From: Emcibacter sp.
Lineage (GTDB): Bacteria > Pseudomonadota > Alphaproteobacteria > Sphingomonadales > Emcibacteraceae
Direction: 5' to 3'
Length of the DNA: 64,000 nucleotides
Assembly: GCA_021774785.1 (NCBI GenBank)
Contig: JAJFIQ010000019.1
Location: forward strand, 806,001 to 870,000
Shown: positions 53,641-63,971 of the stretch, piece by piece
Layout: the number at the start of each line of letters is the position of its first letter
How positions within the stretch are numbered: the first letter of the stretch is position 1
The notes under the pieces: model-generated
Database searches by the model: none
Told to the model about the DNA's origin: nothing
The model's input: only the letters and a program-made list of their open reading frames with translations
Made by a program: the position numbers and the translations under genes

Positions 53641-54156
53641 TCACCTATTCTCGGTCACAAGCATATTGCGTACCCACCCAAGGAGTAAAACCACCACGGG
53701 GAAGACCGCAATGGTGAATATGCTTTGCCCTAAAGCATTCCATAAGTTCTGAGTTTCTTTTATATAAACAGATGCCGTCGCCCATGTCGCCAGACCAAAT
53801 ACCAACGCCACCATAATAAAAACCAGCCAGTTAAACAGAAATTCCCGCTCAAGAAACCGGCTACTCTGCCGAACAACGAATATACGGACAATCAGCAACA
53901 GCAATGCCATCATTCCCAATGGGCCACCGCTTATTATATCCTGCAATAGCCCCAGTAAAAACACGGCACTAACCGGCATAAGGCGTGGTTTGAAAATACA
54001 CCAGTAATATACCGCTGCCAACGATAAATATGGGAATAAATTATCGAGGAAGAACAGTCTATATTGGAGCTGCATTACTAGTATAAGCACTAGTGTACTC
54101 ACGAAGGGTAAAATACCTCTAAAACCAATTTCTGATTTACTTTCCAAGCCCATCAT
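53641..54156 (-). CDS. mreD: Rod-shape protein MreD
   Basis: 171 aa, a small inner-membrane protein with five to six hydrophobic spans, no catalytic motif. Identified by the family segments YLSLAAVYYWCIFKPRLMPVSAVFLLGLLQDIISGGPLGMMAL and by its place between mreC and mrdA. It overlaps the mreC stop by one base. Confidence 0.93.
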   Translation of the reverse strand: MMGLESKSEIGFRGILPFVSTLVLILVMQLQYRLFFLDNLFPYLSLAAVYYWCIFKPRLMPVSAVFLLGLLQDIISGGPLGMMALLLLIVRIFVVRQSSRFLEREFLFNWLVFIMVALVFGLATWATASVYIKETQNLWNALGQSIFTIAVFPVVVLLLGWVRNMLVTENR

Positions 54157-54995
54157 CAGTTTGGTTCCTTGGTCGTGTTTTCTTGGTTCTCAACTACCGG
54201 ACTGCGAATAATCTCATAACCTACAATACTGACGTAATTCAGATTATATAATTTCGCTGATAATTTGATCCTTATACCTTCTGCGGTTATTTCCACCACC
54301 TGTCCCACAGGCAGGTCGGGGGGAAATACCATCCCATATCCAGAGGTCAGGATAAGATCCCCAATGGCAAGTTTTTTATCAAAAGGCAGAAAGGCAAGTA
54401 TTGGGTAGGGTGAGTTATCTCCTTCAAGAATCATGTTAATACCCCCTGCGGCCAGTTTAACGGGTATACGACTGTTTATATCTGTGGCCAGCAACACACG
54501 GGATGAAGAAGATCCTAAATTAATTGTTCTGCCTACGATGCCGTCCTCGTTAATGACCGCATAGCCTTTTTCAACGCCGTCATTAGTCCCACGATTAATC
54601 AATACACTTTTAAAAAAAGGACTGTCACTGTCAGAAACCACCCTCGCAGCAGCAATGGTATTCACTTGCCCCTCACCAACATTCAGCAGCTTCTTAAGGC
54701 GTTGATTATCAATGGCCAGTTGAGACGCTTTGATTTGAGCCAGTTTCAAAACTTCATTTTCTGATATGAGGCGTTTATTTTCTGAAAAGACGATAGCCAC
54801 CTGTCTGGTCCATTCCATAAAATCGCCAGCCGCTTCAAAGGGACGAGACGCAATATCCAGTATAGGAACAAAAATATCAGATGTTTTTGAGCTGATATCA
54901 TCCACTACAGAAGTATTTTTACTGCCGAATATTAACAGTGCAAGAGCCAACGTAATGAAGAAGCCAGAGGAAAACCTGTGTCTTAACTCCTTCAT
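54156..54995 (-). CDS. mreC: Rod-shape protein MreC
   Basis: 279 aa. One N-terminal membrane span (about 10-26) precedes a coiled coil (about 65-110, SENKRLISENEVLKLAQIKASQLAIDNQRLKKLLN) and a two-lobed periplasmic beta domain with AARVVSDSDSPFFKSVLINRGTNDGVEKGYAVIN and GYGMVFPPDLPVGQVVEI. It links MreB and PBP2/RodA. It lies 37 bp downstream of mreB on the - strand. Confidence 0.95.
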   Translation of the reverse strand: MKELRHRFSSGFFITLALALLIFGSKNTSVVDDISSKTSDIFVPILDIASRPFEAAGDFMEWTRQVAIVFSENKRLISENEVLKLAQIKASQLAIDNQRLKKLLNVGEGQVNTIAAARVVSDSDSPFFKSVLINRGTNDGVEKGYAVINEDGIVGRTINLGSSSSRVLLATDINSRIPVKLAAGGINMILEGDNSPYPILAFLPFDKKLAIGDLILTSGYGMVFPPDLPVGQVVEITAEGIRIKLSAKLYNLNYVSIVGYEIIRSPVVENQENTTKEPN

Positions 54996-55032
54996 ATTTT
55001 AACCTCACATAATTTGATACGGAAAACTGACC

Positions 55033-56073
<1,041 letters not shown>

Positions 56074-56251
56074 TTATCGCCTATCACTTAATCTTAACCC
56101 GATTGTTTCAGGGTCATTAACCTTAATTCCCGCCGCTTATATATCGTTTGTATTAACATACTACTGCGAAAGCAATTTTTTTGTGGAGAATCTGAAGCCT
56201 TTTATGCTTTTTCCGCTATATTCATAGAAAATCGAAAAATAGGGGCAAATT

Positions 56252-57010
56252 ATGTTCACATGGCTGCAAGAAAAAATAGCAGATTTTATCCTACATTATT
56301 TGCATAAACCCGTCTGGCGGTATGAAACTTTTTCCGTAACCAGTCCGCAAATTCTTGAAAGCTTTCTGATGCCGGGCGATGTTCTGCTGGTGGAGGGAAA
56401 TCAGCGTGTTAGCAGCATCATAAAGTTTCTTACCCAATCCACTTGGTCCCATGCCACCATATATATCGGCAGTCATGGTACAAAAAATGCGGATGGCGAA
56501 AAATTATGCCTAATCGAAGCCGAAGCAGACGGCGGGGTTAAAGCCGCCCCTCTTACCAAATACAAACGCTTCAACACCCGCATTTGCCGACCCGTAAGCC
56601 TGAGTTCCGATGAAGTGAAACAGGTAATAGACTATGCCATTGGCAGAATCGGCCATCAATATGATATGAAGAACATCATCGACCTTGGTCGCTATCTGTT
56701 TCCTTATCCGCCCGTGCCGATCTTCATGCGTCGACGCATGCTCGCGCTCGGTAGCGGCGACCCCACACGCGCCATCTGTTCAACCCTGATTGCACAGGCT
56801 TTCCAATCGGTTCACTATCCCATATTACCCGAAGTTACCAAAGAGTGTGTAGAGACCAGTCAGGCCAGATATATCGAAAAAGAAATCTACCATATTCGCC
56901 ATCACAGCCTCTTCACCCCAAGGGATTTTGACCTGTCACCATATTTTTCAGTGGTAAAACCAACATTGGAATCTGACTTTGACCATAAATCCCTACATTG
57001 GGATCATTGA
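56252..57010 (+). CDS. YiiX/YebB-like NlpC/P60-superfamily hydrolase
   Basis: 252 aa. A permuted papain-fold domain: MPGDVLLVEGNQRVSSIIKFLTQSTWSHATIYIG (His of the dyad near 70) and a C-terminal TRAICSTLIAQAFQSVHYP with the likely catalytic Cys (residue about 175). Also KNIIDLGRYLFPYPPVPIFMRRRM. No signal peptide, so the location is uncertain. The YiiX/YebB group are presumed amidases or lipid/peptide hydrolases without a known substrate. It is divergent from mreB, and its last 7 bp overlap leuA. Confidence 0.85.
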   Translation: MFTWLQEKIADFILHYLHKPVWRYETFSVTSPQILESFLMPGDVLLVEGNQRVSSIIKFLTQSTWSHATIYIGSHGTKNADGEKLCLIEAEADGGVKAAPLTKYKRFNTRICRPVSLSSDEVKQVIDYAIGRIGHQYDMKNIIDLGRYLFPYPPVPIFMRRRMLALGSGDPTRAICSTLIAQAFQSVHYPILPEVTKECVETSQARYIEKEIYHIRHHSLFTPRDFDLSPYFSVVKPTLESDFDHKSLHWDH

Positions 57011-58551
57011 TCAGCCATTGCTTCTGGTGCTGTTTTTTCCCGTTTCACCCTGAGCTTGTTGAGGGCGTTGATATAGGCCTTTACGGATGCCACCAATGTA
57101 TCCACATGGGCACCATGACCATTGACCGTTTTGCCATCCTCTTCCAATCGCACCGTTACCTCTGCCTGTGCATCGGTTCCACGCGTTACCGCATGAACCT
57201 GATATAATTCCAAATGCGGGCTGCCACCCAACAATCCGCGCAAGGCTTTGAAGGAAGCGTCCACAGGGCCATTTCCCTGACTGGTAACGGTCATATTCTC
57301 ACCGTCCACCTCCAACCCAAATGTGGCACTACTGGCCTGCCAACTGTCACAGATAAAGGACCAACTGGTGAGCTTCATATACTCATTATCCCGTTGGTCT
57401 TCGTCCACAATAGCGATAATATCATCATCATAAAGGGTCTTTTTCACATCGGCCAAGTCCTTGAAACGGGTGAATGCACTCATAAATTCATTGTCGCCCA
57501 GTTCGTAGCCCATTTCTTTCAACTTTTCCCGAAAGGCGTGACGACCGGAATGTTTGCCCATCACCAGTTCGGATTTCTTCAAGCCAACAGATTCAGGAGT
57601 CATAATTTCATATGTTTCCGCATTCTTCAGCATACCATCCTGATGGATACCGCTTTCATGGGCAAATGCATTGGCCCCCACAATGGCCTTGTTATGCTGT
57701 ACATCCAAACCCGTTACCGTTGACACCAGTTTTGATGTTCTAATGATATTTTTGGTATTGATAGCCGTATGGTAGGGCATCGCGTCCTGTCGGGTTCGGA
57801 ACGCCATAACGATTTCTTCCAGAGCAGCATTACCAGCCCGCTCGCCAATACCATTAATGGTACATTCGATCTGACGCGCCCCGCCCTGCACAGCTGCGAT
57901 GGAGTTAGACACAGCCAGACCCAAATCATTATGACAATGTGTGGAGAAGATGGCCTTATTCGAATTGGGAACATTTTCAATAATCTTCTGCATGATGATG
58001 CGATATTCATCTGGTGTGGTATAACCCACTGTATCCGGCACATTAATGGTCGTTGCACCGGCCTTTATGGCGACCTCTATGCTGCGGTACAAGAAATCCA
58101 TTTCTGTGCGCGTGCCATCTTCACAGGACCATTCCACATCATCACACAAGTTCCGAGCATAACTGACACTATCAGCAATGCGGTCAATCACCTCATCCGG
58201 CGTCATTTGCAGCTTATGCTCCATATGAAGCGGACTTGTGGAAATAAAAGTATGAATACGGGGGCGAACCGCCTTTTTCAAGGCCTCTGCCGCCCGATCA
58301 ATATCTTTGTGGGATGCCCGGGCCAGCGAGCAGACGATTGTTTCTTTCAACAATTGCGCCACTTGGGATACAGCCTCGAAATCGCCGTTGGAGGCGATGG
58401 CAAAGCCAGCCTCGATCACATCAACGCCTAAATTCTCCAGCGCCTCCGCCACGCGCAATTTTTCACCCAGTGTCATGGAGCAGCCCGGCGACTGTTCTCC
58501 GTCACGCAATGTGGTATCAAAAATGATAACCCTGTTTTTATCTATGGTCAT
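57004..58551 (-). CDS. leuA: 2-isopropylmalate synthase
   Basis: First committed step of leucine synthesis: acetyl-CoA plus 2-oxoisovalerate. The 515-aa protein has FDTTLRDGEQSPGCSMTL (metal and substrate motif), FSTHCHNDLGLAVSNSIAA, TINGIGERAGNAALEEIVMAF and a C-terminal leucine-binding regulatory domain (about 385-500), so feedback inhibition by leucine is expected. The upstream leader ORF suggests an additional attenuation control. leuC/D/B are not in this window. Confidence 0.97.
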   Translation of the reverse strand: MTIDKNRVIIFDTTLRDGEQSPGCSMTLGEKLRVAEALENLGVDVIEAGFAIASNGDFEAVSQVAQLLKETIVCSLARASHKDIDRAAEALKKAVRPRIHTFISTSPLHMEHKLQMTPDEVIDRIADSVSYARNLCDDVEWSCEDGTRTEMDFLYRSIEVAIKAGATTINVPDTVGYTTPDEYRIIMQKIIENVPNSNKAIFSTHCHNDLGLAVSNSIAAVQGGARQIECTINGIGERAGNAALEEIVMAFRTRQDAMPYHTAINTKNIIRTSKLVSTVTGLDVQHNKAIVGANAFAHESGIHQDGMLKNAETYEIMTPESVGLKKSELVMGKHSGRHAFREKLKEMGYELGDNEFMSAFTRFKDLADVKKTLYDDDIIAIVDEDQRDNEYMKLTSWSFICDSWQASSATFGLEVDGENMTVTSQGNGPVDASFKALRGLLGGSPHLELYQVHAVTRGTDAQAEVTVRLEEDGKTVNGHGAHVDTLVASVKAYINALNKLRVKREKTAPEAMADQ

Positions 58552-58619
58552 GTACTTAGCCTTAACTTTTGAATTGAATATAACATATTTCCCGGTCAGG
58601 GACCGAATTTTGGTTTTCT

Positions 58620-58668
58620 CCCCTGCACGTCCGCCAGTTAATGGCTTTTAATTCTAAGACGTCAGGGG
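58620..58668 (-). promoter_or_regulatory. Candidate leuA attenuator hairpin
   Basis: On the - strand, CCCCTGACGTC pairs with GACGTGCAGGGG (one bulged G). It starts inside the stop region of the leader ORF and encloses a smaller GCCA/TGGC hairpin. GCAGGG can instead pair with CCCTG about 20 bases further on (58597-58601), so two structures compete for the same segment. No T tract follows, so the mechanism could be weak termination or control of leuA translation. Confidence 0.45.
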
Positions 58669-58796
58669 CGACTAAGTCGACCGAGTAGAAGGGATAAAAG
58701 AAGGAGTGATGCAAATGGCAACATAACAGCACCAGCAAATTTTCTGCCCGTGTTCATAATATTTTGCAATATACTATCTGTCTGTTTCATGCTCAT
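58662..58796 (-). CDS. leuA leader peptide (Leu-codon-rich)
   Basis: A 44-codon ORF too short for the track. It runs from the ATG at 58796 (MSMKQTDSILQNIMNTGRKF) to the TGA in CGC-CCC-TGA-CGT. Codons 31-38 are CTC CTT CTT TTA TCC CTT CTA CTC, seven Leu codons in eight, ten Leu overall. Placement 111 bp upstream of the leucine-synthesis gene leuA fits ribosome stalling at low leucyl-tRNA, as in leader peptides of amino-acid operons. The true start may be a later ATG (M14 or M25), which would give a more usual leader length. Confidence 0.55.
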   Translation of the reverse strand: MSMKQTDSILQNIMNTGRKFAGAVMLPFASLLLLSLLLGRLSRP

Positions 58797-58823
58797 TCTT
58801 GCATAATGTTTCAATTATCAGCC

Positions 58824-58852
58824 CTTATAGACAATTTTATTTGCCCTGTGAA
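58824..58852 (-). promoter_or_regulatory. Candidate promoter for the leuA leader transcript
   Basis: On the - strand, TTCACA, 17 bp, TATAAG, about 28 bp upstream of the leader ORF ATG. Spacing is ideal and both hexamers are moderate matches. Confidence 0.4.
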
Positions 58853-58886
58853 CCGAAAAAATGACAGATTATAAAATTGGTTGTTT

Positions 58887-60548
58887 TTATTTGCTGAGAC
58901 GTAGATTCGAAAGATCATTTGCAATAGTCTCGAACGCACCCGACAGTTCAGAAGATGATGGTGCGTGGAAATATTTTCCACTATCTGTTGCGCAGCCTCT
59001 ATATAGGTTTTGAAGACTGGCATTTGTGGCACCACTGCCAAAAGTGATTGTATAGACTGTTATTCCCGCGCCCCGCATGCCAGCACAAACGAATGCCAAA
59101 CGTTGGTTAATAGCAGCGGTCGATGCCGTCCGTGTTTTGGCCCCTGCAAGACGGCCTTTGTCCCGTCTGCCATAGCCAGAATAATCCCCCACATAATAAC
59201 GGCCAATACCGGGGCCATTAGTGGCATCAAAAGATCTTGGCCCATTATTTTCATCATCCATGTCCCACCGGCTTCGGGAACAACCACGAGAACATTCCCC
59301 ATCTCCGTCATCATCAAAGGTATCACGATCATCACGAGAGGAATTTCGCCCATCGTAATTGGCATGTTTTCCTCTGGAATTGATGATCCAGTTTTCACCA
59401 TCCGTCATCAAAATGGTTGCCTTAATCATCTGATCATCATTATAAGGAACGGGGTTAAAAAATGGCGAGCCGGTATGAAGCATTCGCCATCCCCAAATCA
59501 TACCTATATTAGCAATTGTGCCACCACGGTTATATGAATAATAAAGGTTATCAATGTAATTCGTCAGCGTATTTTTGTCGTTGGTAAAACCCAGAACGGG
59601 AGCAGGACAATTAATGTTGGGACCAGCATCACTGGACCCTTCCCCAACCCCCCCTTGAAGTTGATAGTTTGGCGCAGGCCAATTCTCACCATTAGGCCCT
59701 TTCAGATCGGAGAGGCTATAGAAATGATTATCGTAATGCGGTCGCCAAAGGAATGGTTTCCAATCCTGACCATTATGCTCAACACTTACATCAAAGGCAG
59801 ACCCGTCAAGAGCAGCATTTGTTGCTCTTGCCTCTACACAGCCACTCCATTTTTCAAGATCATTGGGATCATATGTATAGCTGGCCGGCACACCGCTCAT
59901 ATCCAGATAACTGCTATCAAGCAGACCGCCAATATTGACAGTTGTAACATATGGCACAACCGCTACGGACAATTGATCAGAACTCGTTTCGTTGCCAAAC
60001 AGGGAATTAACCAGCGTGGTGGATGCGTCTTTAAGCGCTGTCATTCGGGAGAAACTGCCTGCGGAACTTCTCATCGAACCTGTGGAATCCAGTACCATAA
60101 CAAGCTGCAGACCAGTTGTCTTGCTCGTGGCTTCAGCAGTTACCTGAATAGGAATAGTATCAAATCCAAAAATTGACATGAATGTAGCAGGAATAGATCC
60201 AGATGCTGATACGGTTAAGGTCTTCTGCACGGTATCAACTTCGGCAATAACCAATGAACCAACGGTACCCCCCATAAAATTTGCCGCAAAATTATTATCG
60301 AAAAAAGACTGAATTTCCGTATCTCTCGTCGTTGAGTGAAAAGCCTTCCCACCCGCCAGTGCTGCGGAATCAAGGGCCCCGGACAATTGTGCACGATATA
60401 AATACGCCCTGGACATATCGACGCCGATTCCCAAAATTCCGATAAGGGGGATCAACAAAAATATGGTTTTGATGAGAATTACACCATCCTCATCCTTGCC
60501 TAGCCGGGTTAGGAGTCCTGACATCCTCTGCCAAAGAAATGAAATCAC
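58887..60548 (-). CDS. TadG-like pilus protein with von Willebrand A domain
   Basis: 553 aa. The N terminus has the TadE/TadG-type helix DEDGVILIKTIFLLIPLIGILGIGVDMSRAYLYRAQLSGALDSAALAGG. It is followed by a vWA domain with the MIDAS motif LVMVLDSTGSMRSSAGSFSRM. An acidic Asp/Asn/Arg-rich insert (DTFDDDGDGECSRGCSRSRWDMDDENNG) sits in the middle. The start is a GTG with GGAG six bases upstream. It is divergent from two tadE-like genes. The full tad locus (ATPase, secretin) is not present here, so these are orphan pseudopilin-type genes. Confidence 0.9.
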   Translation of the reverse strand: MISFLWQRMSGLLTRLGKDEDGVILIKTIFLLIPLIGILGIGVDMSRAYLYRAQLSGALDSAALAGGKAFHSTTRDTEIQSFFDNNFAANFMGGTVGSLVIAEVDTVQKTLTVSASGSIPATFMSIFGFDTIPIQVTAEATSKTTGLQLVMVLDSTGSMRSSAGSFSRMTALKDASTTLVNSLFGNETSSDQLSVAVVPYVTTVNIGGLLDSSYLDMSGVPASYTYDPNDLEKWSGCVEARATNAALDGSAFDVSVEHNGQDWKPFLWRPHYDNHFYSLSDLKGPNGENWPAPNYQLQGGVGEGSSDAGPNINCPAPVLGFTNDKNTLTNYIDNLYYSYNRGGTIANIGMIWGWRMLHTGSPFFNPVPYNDDQMIKATILMTDGENWIINSRGKHANYDGRNSSRDDRDTFDDDGDGECSRGCSRSRWDMDDENNGPRSFDATNGPGIGRYYVGDYSGYGRRDKGRLAGAKTRTASTAAINQRLAFVCAGMRGAGITVYTITFGSGATNASLQNLYRGCATDSGKYFHAPSSSELSGAFETIANDLSNLRLSK

Positions 60549-60756
60549 CCTTTTCTCCAGTATTATTCACAAATATATAAATAAGAGCATATTTTACATG
60601 CTGTGGTTTAAAGAACAATTAATCAATCAATCAATTCGGTTAAAATTATCAATTAAATTTGAATAAAAAATACGAAACTTATTAAGATATATTTAAAGTT
60701 TATTTCTATATATTATGTATATGGTAATTTGGTTTGAATACATCAGGCGCAAGCTA

Positions 60757-61389
60757 ATGTTAAATAAGCTCGTATTTATTGTTCTAAAAATATTTAGAAT
60801 AATATGGCGACGTGAAGAGGGGGCGGCAGCAGTTGAATATGCTATCGTTCTGCCAATTTTTCTGACTCTGACATTTGGCGGTTTTGAACTGGGGCGTATC
60901 TATATGGTGAACGCTGCCCTTGAAGGTGCCGTTGCAAAAGCAACCCGAACGGCTATGACCGGTGATGTACCTATCACTTACAGCAACCGCTCTGATTACA
61001 TATCCCATATCGTAACTTCCAACCTTGAAGACGCGGGCGTTACATCAGGTGTCACAATTTCAATGCAGGTTTATGCTTCATTCTCAGATATTGGTGAACC
61101 AGAGCCCTACGTCGATGCAAATGGCAATTCACAGTATGACTCAGGCGAGTGCTATTCTGACATAAATGATAATACATTTTGGGATGAGGATATGGGGTCA
61201 TCTGGCACAGGGGGCGAAGAAAATATTATGGTTATGACCGTTGATGTAAACCTCCCCTATATGACCGGTTTTATGAAATCCATTATGGGCGGTCGTAATG
61301 GGACAAACCTTACCTCCACTACCGCAATAAGGAATGAACCATTCGGTGGTGTTGCGTGGGAACCAAGTACCAATGTGATCTGCTCTTAA
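60757..61389 (+). CDS. TadE-like pseudopilin protein with EF-hand-like loop
   Basis: 210 aa from the ATG at 60757 (MLNKLVFIVLKIFRIIWRREEG); the track begins 14 codons earlier without a ribosome binding site. The EEGAAAVEYAIVLPIFLTLTFGGFELGRIYMV helix is the TadE pattern. A loop near 130-150, VDANGNSQYDSGECYSDINDN, looks like a Ca2+-binding repeat (DxNxD). It precedes a second tadE-like gene and is divergent from tadG. About 200 bp of AT-rich promoter DNA separates it from tadG. Confidence 0.88.
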   Translation: MLNKLVFIVLKIFRIIWRREEGAAAVEYAIVLPIFLTLTFGGFELGRIYMVNAALEGAVAKATRTAMTGDVPITYSNRSDYISHIVTSNLEDAGVTSGVTISMQVYASFSDIGEPEPYVDANGNSQYDSGECYSDINDNTFWDEDMGSSGTGGEENIMVMTVDVNLPYMTGFMKSIMGGRNGTNLTSTTAIRNEPFGGVAWEPSTNVICS

Positions 61390-61408
61390 GCGATTGGATA
61401 AAACAAGA

Positions 61409-62020
61409 ATGTTTATGAAAATTTTGAAATTTTTCCGAACAATAAAACGATGTTCCAGTGGCGTAATTACGATAGAATTAGCCCTTGTCACACCGGTAAT
61501 AATAATGATGATCCTCGCCAGTGCTGATATCGTATCGTATCTTATTGCCAACCAGAAGATATCAAGAGCGGCATATACAATTTCCAATCTGGTCACACAG
61601 ATGGATGAAGGTTTAACGGAATCACAACTTTCGGATATGATGTTATCCTTGGGCGAAGTCAGCAAACCTTTGGACCTGTCAATGGACGGCAAGGCAACCG
61701 TAACGGCCATAATTGGCATTGGAACTGATGGTTCTGCTCCTGACAGTTATGAAGTTGCCTGGCAGAGATGTTATGGTTCTATTAACAGCACAAACGGCTT
61801 TGGAAGTGCAGGATCTATTGTTAATGCGTCTGAAATTCCAGATAATATGATTGTCATGACATCTCAGGTTTTAGTGGTAACGGATGTAATTTACAATTTT
61901 ACCCCAATTGTTGGTTTCATTACTATTAATGATCAAATAGAATATCAATCGTATTTCAGACCACGCCGTGGCTCTATTGAAAATATTATCAGTGATGTTC
62001 AAACAACTTCTACCTGCTGA
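61409..62020 (+). CDS. TadE-like pseudopilin protein
   Basis: 203 aa from the ATG at 61409 (MFMKILKFFRTIKRCSSGVI) with GGAT nine bases upstream; the track uses a TTG five codons earlier. One N-terminal helix, SSGVITIELALVTPVIIMMILASADIVSYLIANQ, then a periplasmic domain. It lies 19 bp after the first tadE-like gene, so the two are one unit. The Glu of ITIELAL is at the expected position for pilus-type packing. Confidence 0.85.
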   Translation: MFMKILKFFRTIKRCSSGVITIELALVTPVIIMMILASADIVSYLIANQKISRAAYTISNLVTQMDEGLTESQLSDMMLSLGEVSKPLDLSMDGKATVTAIIGIGTDGSAPDSYEVAWQRCYGSINSTNGFGSAGSIVNASEIPDNMIVMTSQVLVVTDVIYNFTPIVGFITINDQIEYQSYFRPRRGSIENIISDVQTTSTC

Positions 62021-62022
62021 TT

Positions 62023-62472
62023 TTACACCTTCTTGTCCCACCCGCCCTGCTCTGTCTGCTGCCAGTAGGTAAGGTCATGGGCCGCCTCTTTATATTTTTT
62101 CCAACGAACCCTTGCAGCAGTGACAGCCTCTTGATCCATGCCATCGAACATTTCCAGACAGCGGTCATATTTACCAATCTCGTCAGATTCAACACTATCA
62201 ACCAAAACAAGTATCTTAGCCCCGGCTGGATTTTCATCACCTGTAGTCAGGTATATTGGCTGCTGGTCAGGAAATTTCTCATTCATAGTGCCGTGGGGCA
62301 GAAAACTTTGCTTATTAAAATCCCAAAGGGCTTCATTAAGTTCCGCCATGCGATCATCTGATCCCACCTTGATAACAGTCTTAAAACCTGCACCATGCAC
62401 TTTTTCAAGCAGCTTGGGCAAAGCGCTCGTTAAAGGCAAGTGCAACAGGTGATAAAAGCTGACATCTGTCAT
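62023..62472 (-). CDS. holC: DNA polymerase III chi subunit
   Basis: 149 aa. The ATG at 62472 overlaps no start signal of note; the track begins at a TTG one codon earlier. It has the chi pattern: VSFYHLLHLPLTSALPKLLEKVHGAGFKTVIKVGSDDRMAELNEALW and FLPHGTMNEKFPDQQPIYLTTGDENPAGAKILVLVD. Chi binds SSB and links it to the clamp loader. It lies 5 bp after pepA, the usual pepA-holC pair of proteobacteria. Confidence 0.95.
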   Translation of the reverse strand: MTDVSFYHLLHLPLTSALPKLLEKVHGAGFKTVIKVGSDDRMAELNEALWDFNKQSFLPHGTMNEKFPDQQPIYLTTGDENPAGAKILVLVDSVESDEIGKYDRCLEMFDGMDQEAVTAARVRWKKYKEAAHDLTYWQQTEQGGWDKKV

Positions 62473-62477
62473 CAAAT

Positions 62478-63971
62478 CTAATCTTCGTAATTGTTACGTA
62501 CCAATTGATCCAGAAGGCGCACCCCATATCCGGTGGCACCGCGATCCGCCACGTCTGAGCTTTCGGTTTTCCATGCTGTTCCGGCAATATCAATATGAAC
62601 CCACGGCACATCATTGGCAAAACGTTGCAGGAATTGCGCGGCGGTAATGCTGCCACCATATTTACCGCCAATATTTTTCATATCGGCAATCTTGGAATCA
62701 ACCATCTTGTCAAAACCCTTGCTGAGCGGCATGCGCCATACCAGTTCATCAACTTCTTGTCCGGCCTTGGTCAAATTTTCACAAAGTTCATCATTGTTGG
62801 AAAATATTCCGGCAAACTCCTGCCCCAATGCTATCATCATCGCTCCGGTTAACGTGGCGAGATCAATCATAAATTTGGGCTTGAAACGGTCTTGAGTATA
62901 CCATAGGGCATCTGCAAGAACCAGCCGCCCCTCTGCATCCGTATTAATCACTTCAATGGTCTGTCCAGACATGCTTGTCACCACATCACCGGGACGTTGT
63001 GCTGTACTGGATGGCATATTTTCCACAAGGCCAACAACCCCGATGGCATTTACCTTTGCATTGCGTCCGGCCAATGCCTTCATGGCACCAACAACCGCCG
63101 CAGAACCGCCCATATCAAATTTCATATCTTCCATACCGGCTCCCGGTTTCAAGGAGATACCACCCGTATCAAAAGTAACACCCTTACCGACAAAGGCCAC
63201 CGGTTGCTCATCATCATTATCCGAGCCATTCCAATGCATGATCACCAGTAATGATTCACACGCACTGCCCTGCCCGACTCCCAGCAAGGAGCCCATGCCC
63301 AATTCTTCCATTTCATCTTCGGCCAAGATTTCCACATCTATTCCAAGGGTGGATAGCTCCTTGATTTTCTCAGCATAGCTTTCAGGATAAATCACATTGC
63401 CCGGCTCCGTCACCAGATTACGGGCAAATTGAACGCCATCTGCAACAGCGTCCAGTTCCGCAAAAAGCTTTTGCGCGTTTGCTGCCGAAGTGGACATCAT
63501 GGAAACACTAATCACAGATGGTTTTTTATTATCTTCTTCTTTTGTGAAATATTTATCAAACCGGTAGCGACGCAGACGAATGCCATATGCCATATGTGCC
63601 GCAAATTCCGCACCTGAAATATTAGATTCTTTTGGTGTATCCGCCGCAATAGAAATGCTCTCATCACCGGAGGAAATCAGCTTGCTCATTATCTTGCCGC
63701 CAGTTTTCTGCAACTTAACTTCATCAAGCTTGGCTTCTTCCCCAAGCCCGATAACAAGCACACGATTAATTTCCAGATTTACCGGTGCGACAAGGTCAAT
63801 GATCTGGCCGAACTTTCCTTCGAAATGTCCAACTTCCATGGCACGACTGATCAGTCCTTCGGTTTCCTTGTCAATTTTCTGCGCGGAGGCCGATAATTTC
63901 CGATCTTCATAAGCAAAAATGATGTGAGCGTCGGAAGTGGGAAGACTGTTTTTGATAAATTTTATATTCAT
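62478..63971 (-). CDS. pepA: Leucyl aminopeptidase (cytosol aminopeptidase)
   Basis: Removes N-terminal residues from peptides with two metal ions. The start is the ATG at 63971 (MNIKFIKNSLPTSDAHIIFA), preceded by GAGGC; the track adds seven upstream codons. The 497-aa protein has FVGKGVTFDTGGISLKPGAGMEDMKFDMGG and NTDAEGRLVLADAL, the metal-binding motifs of M17 peptidases. Followed by holC; its own upstream neighbour is beyond the window. Confidence 0.97.
   Translation of the reverse strand: MNIKFIKNSLPTSDAHIIFAYEDRKLSASAQKIDKETEGLISRAMEVGHFEGKFGQIIDLVAPVNLEINRVLVIGLGEEAKLDEVKLQKTGGKIMSKLISSGDESISIAADTPKESNISGAEFAAHMAYGIRLRRYRFDKYFTKEEDNKKPSVISVSMMSTSAANAQKLFAELDAVADGVQFARNLVTEPGNVIYPESYAEKIKELSTLGIDVEILAEDEMEELGMGSLLGVGQGSACESLLVIMHWNGSDNDDEQPVAFVGKGVTFDTGGISLKPGAGMEDMKFDMGGSAAVVGAMKALAGRNAKVNAIGVVGLVENMPSSTAQRPGDVVTSMSGQTIEVINTDAEGRLVLADALWYTQDRFKPKFMIDLATLTGAMMIALGQEFAGIFSNNDELCENLTKAGQEVDELVWRMPLSKGFDKMVDSKIADMKNIGGKYGGSITAAQFLQRFANDVPWVHIDIAGTAWKTESSDVADRGATGYGVRLLDQLVRNNYED

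Noticed and set aside
57769-58431. 220-aa + strand ORF
   Set aside because: It is antisense to the strongly supported leuA coding sequence and has no recognisable domain.
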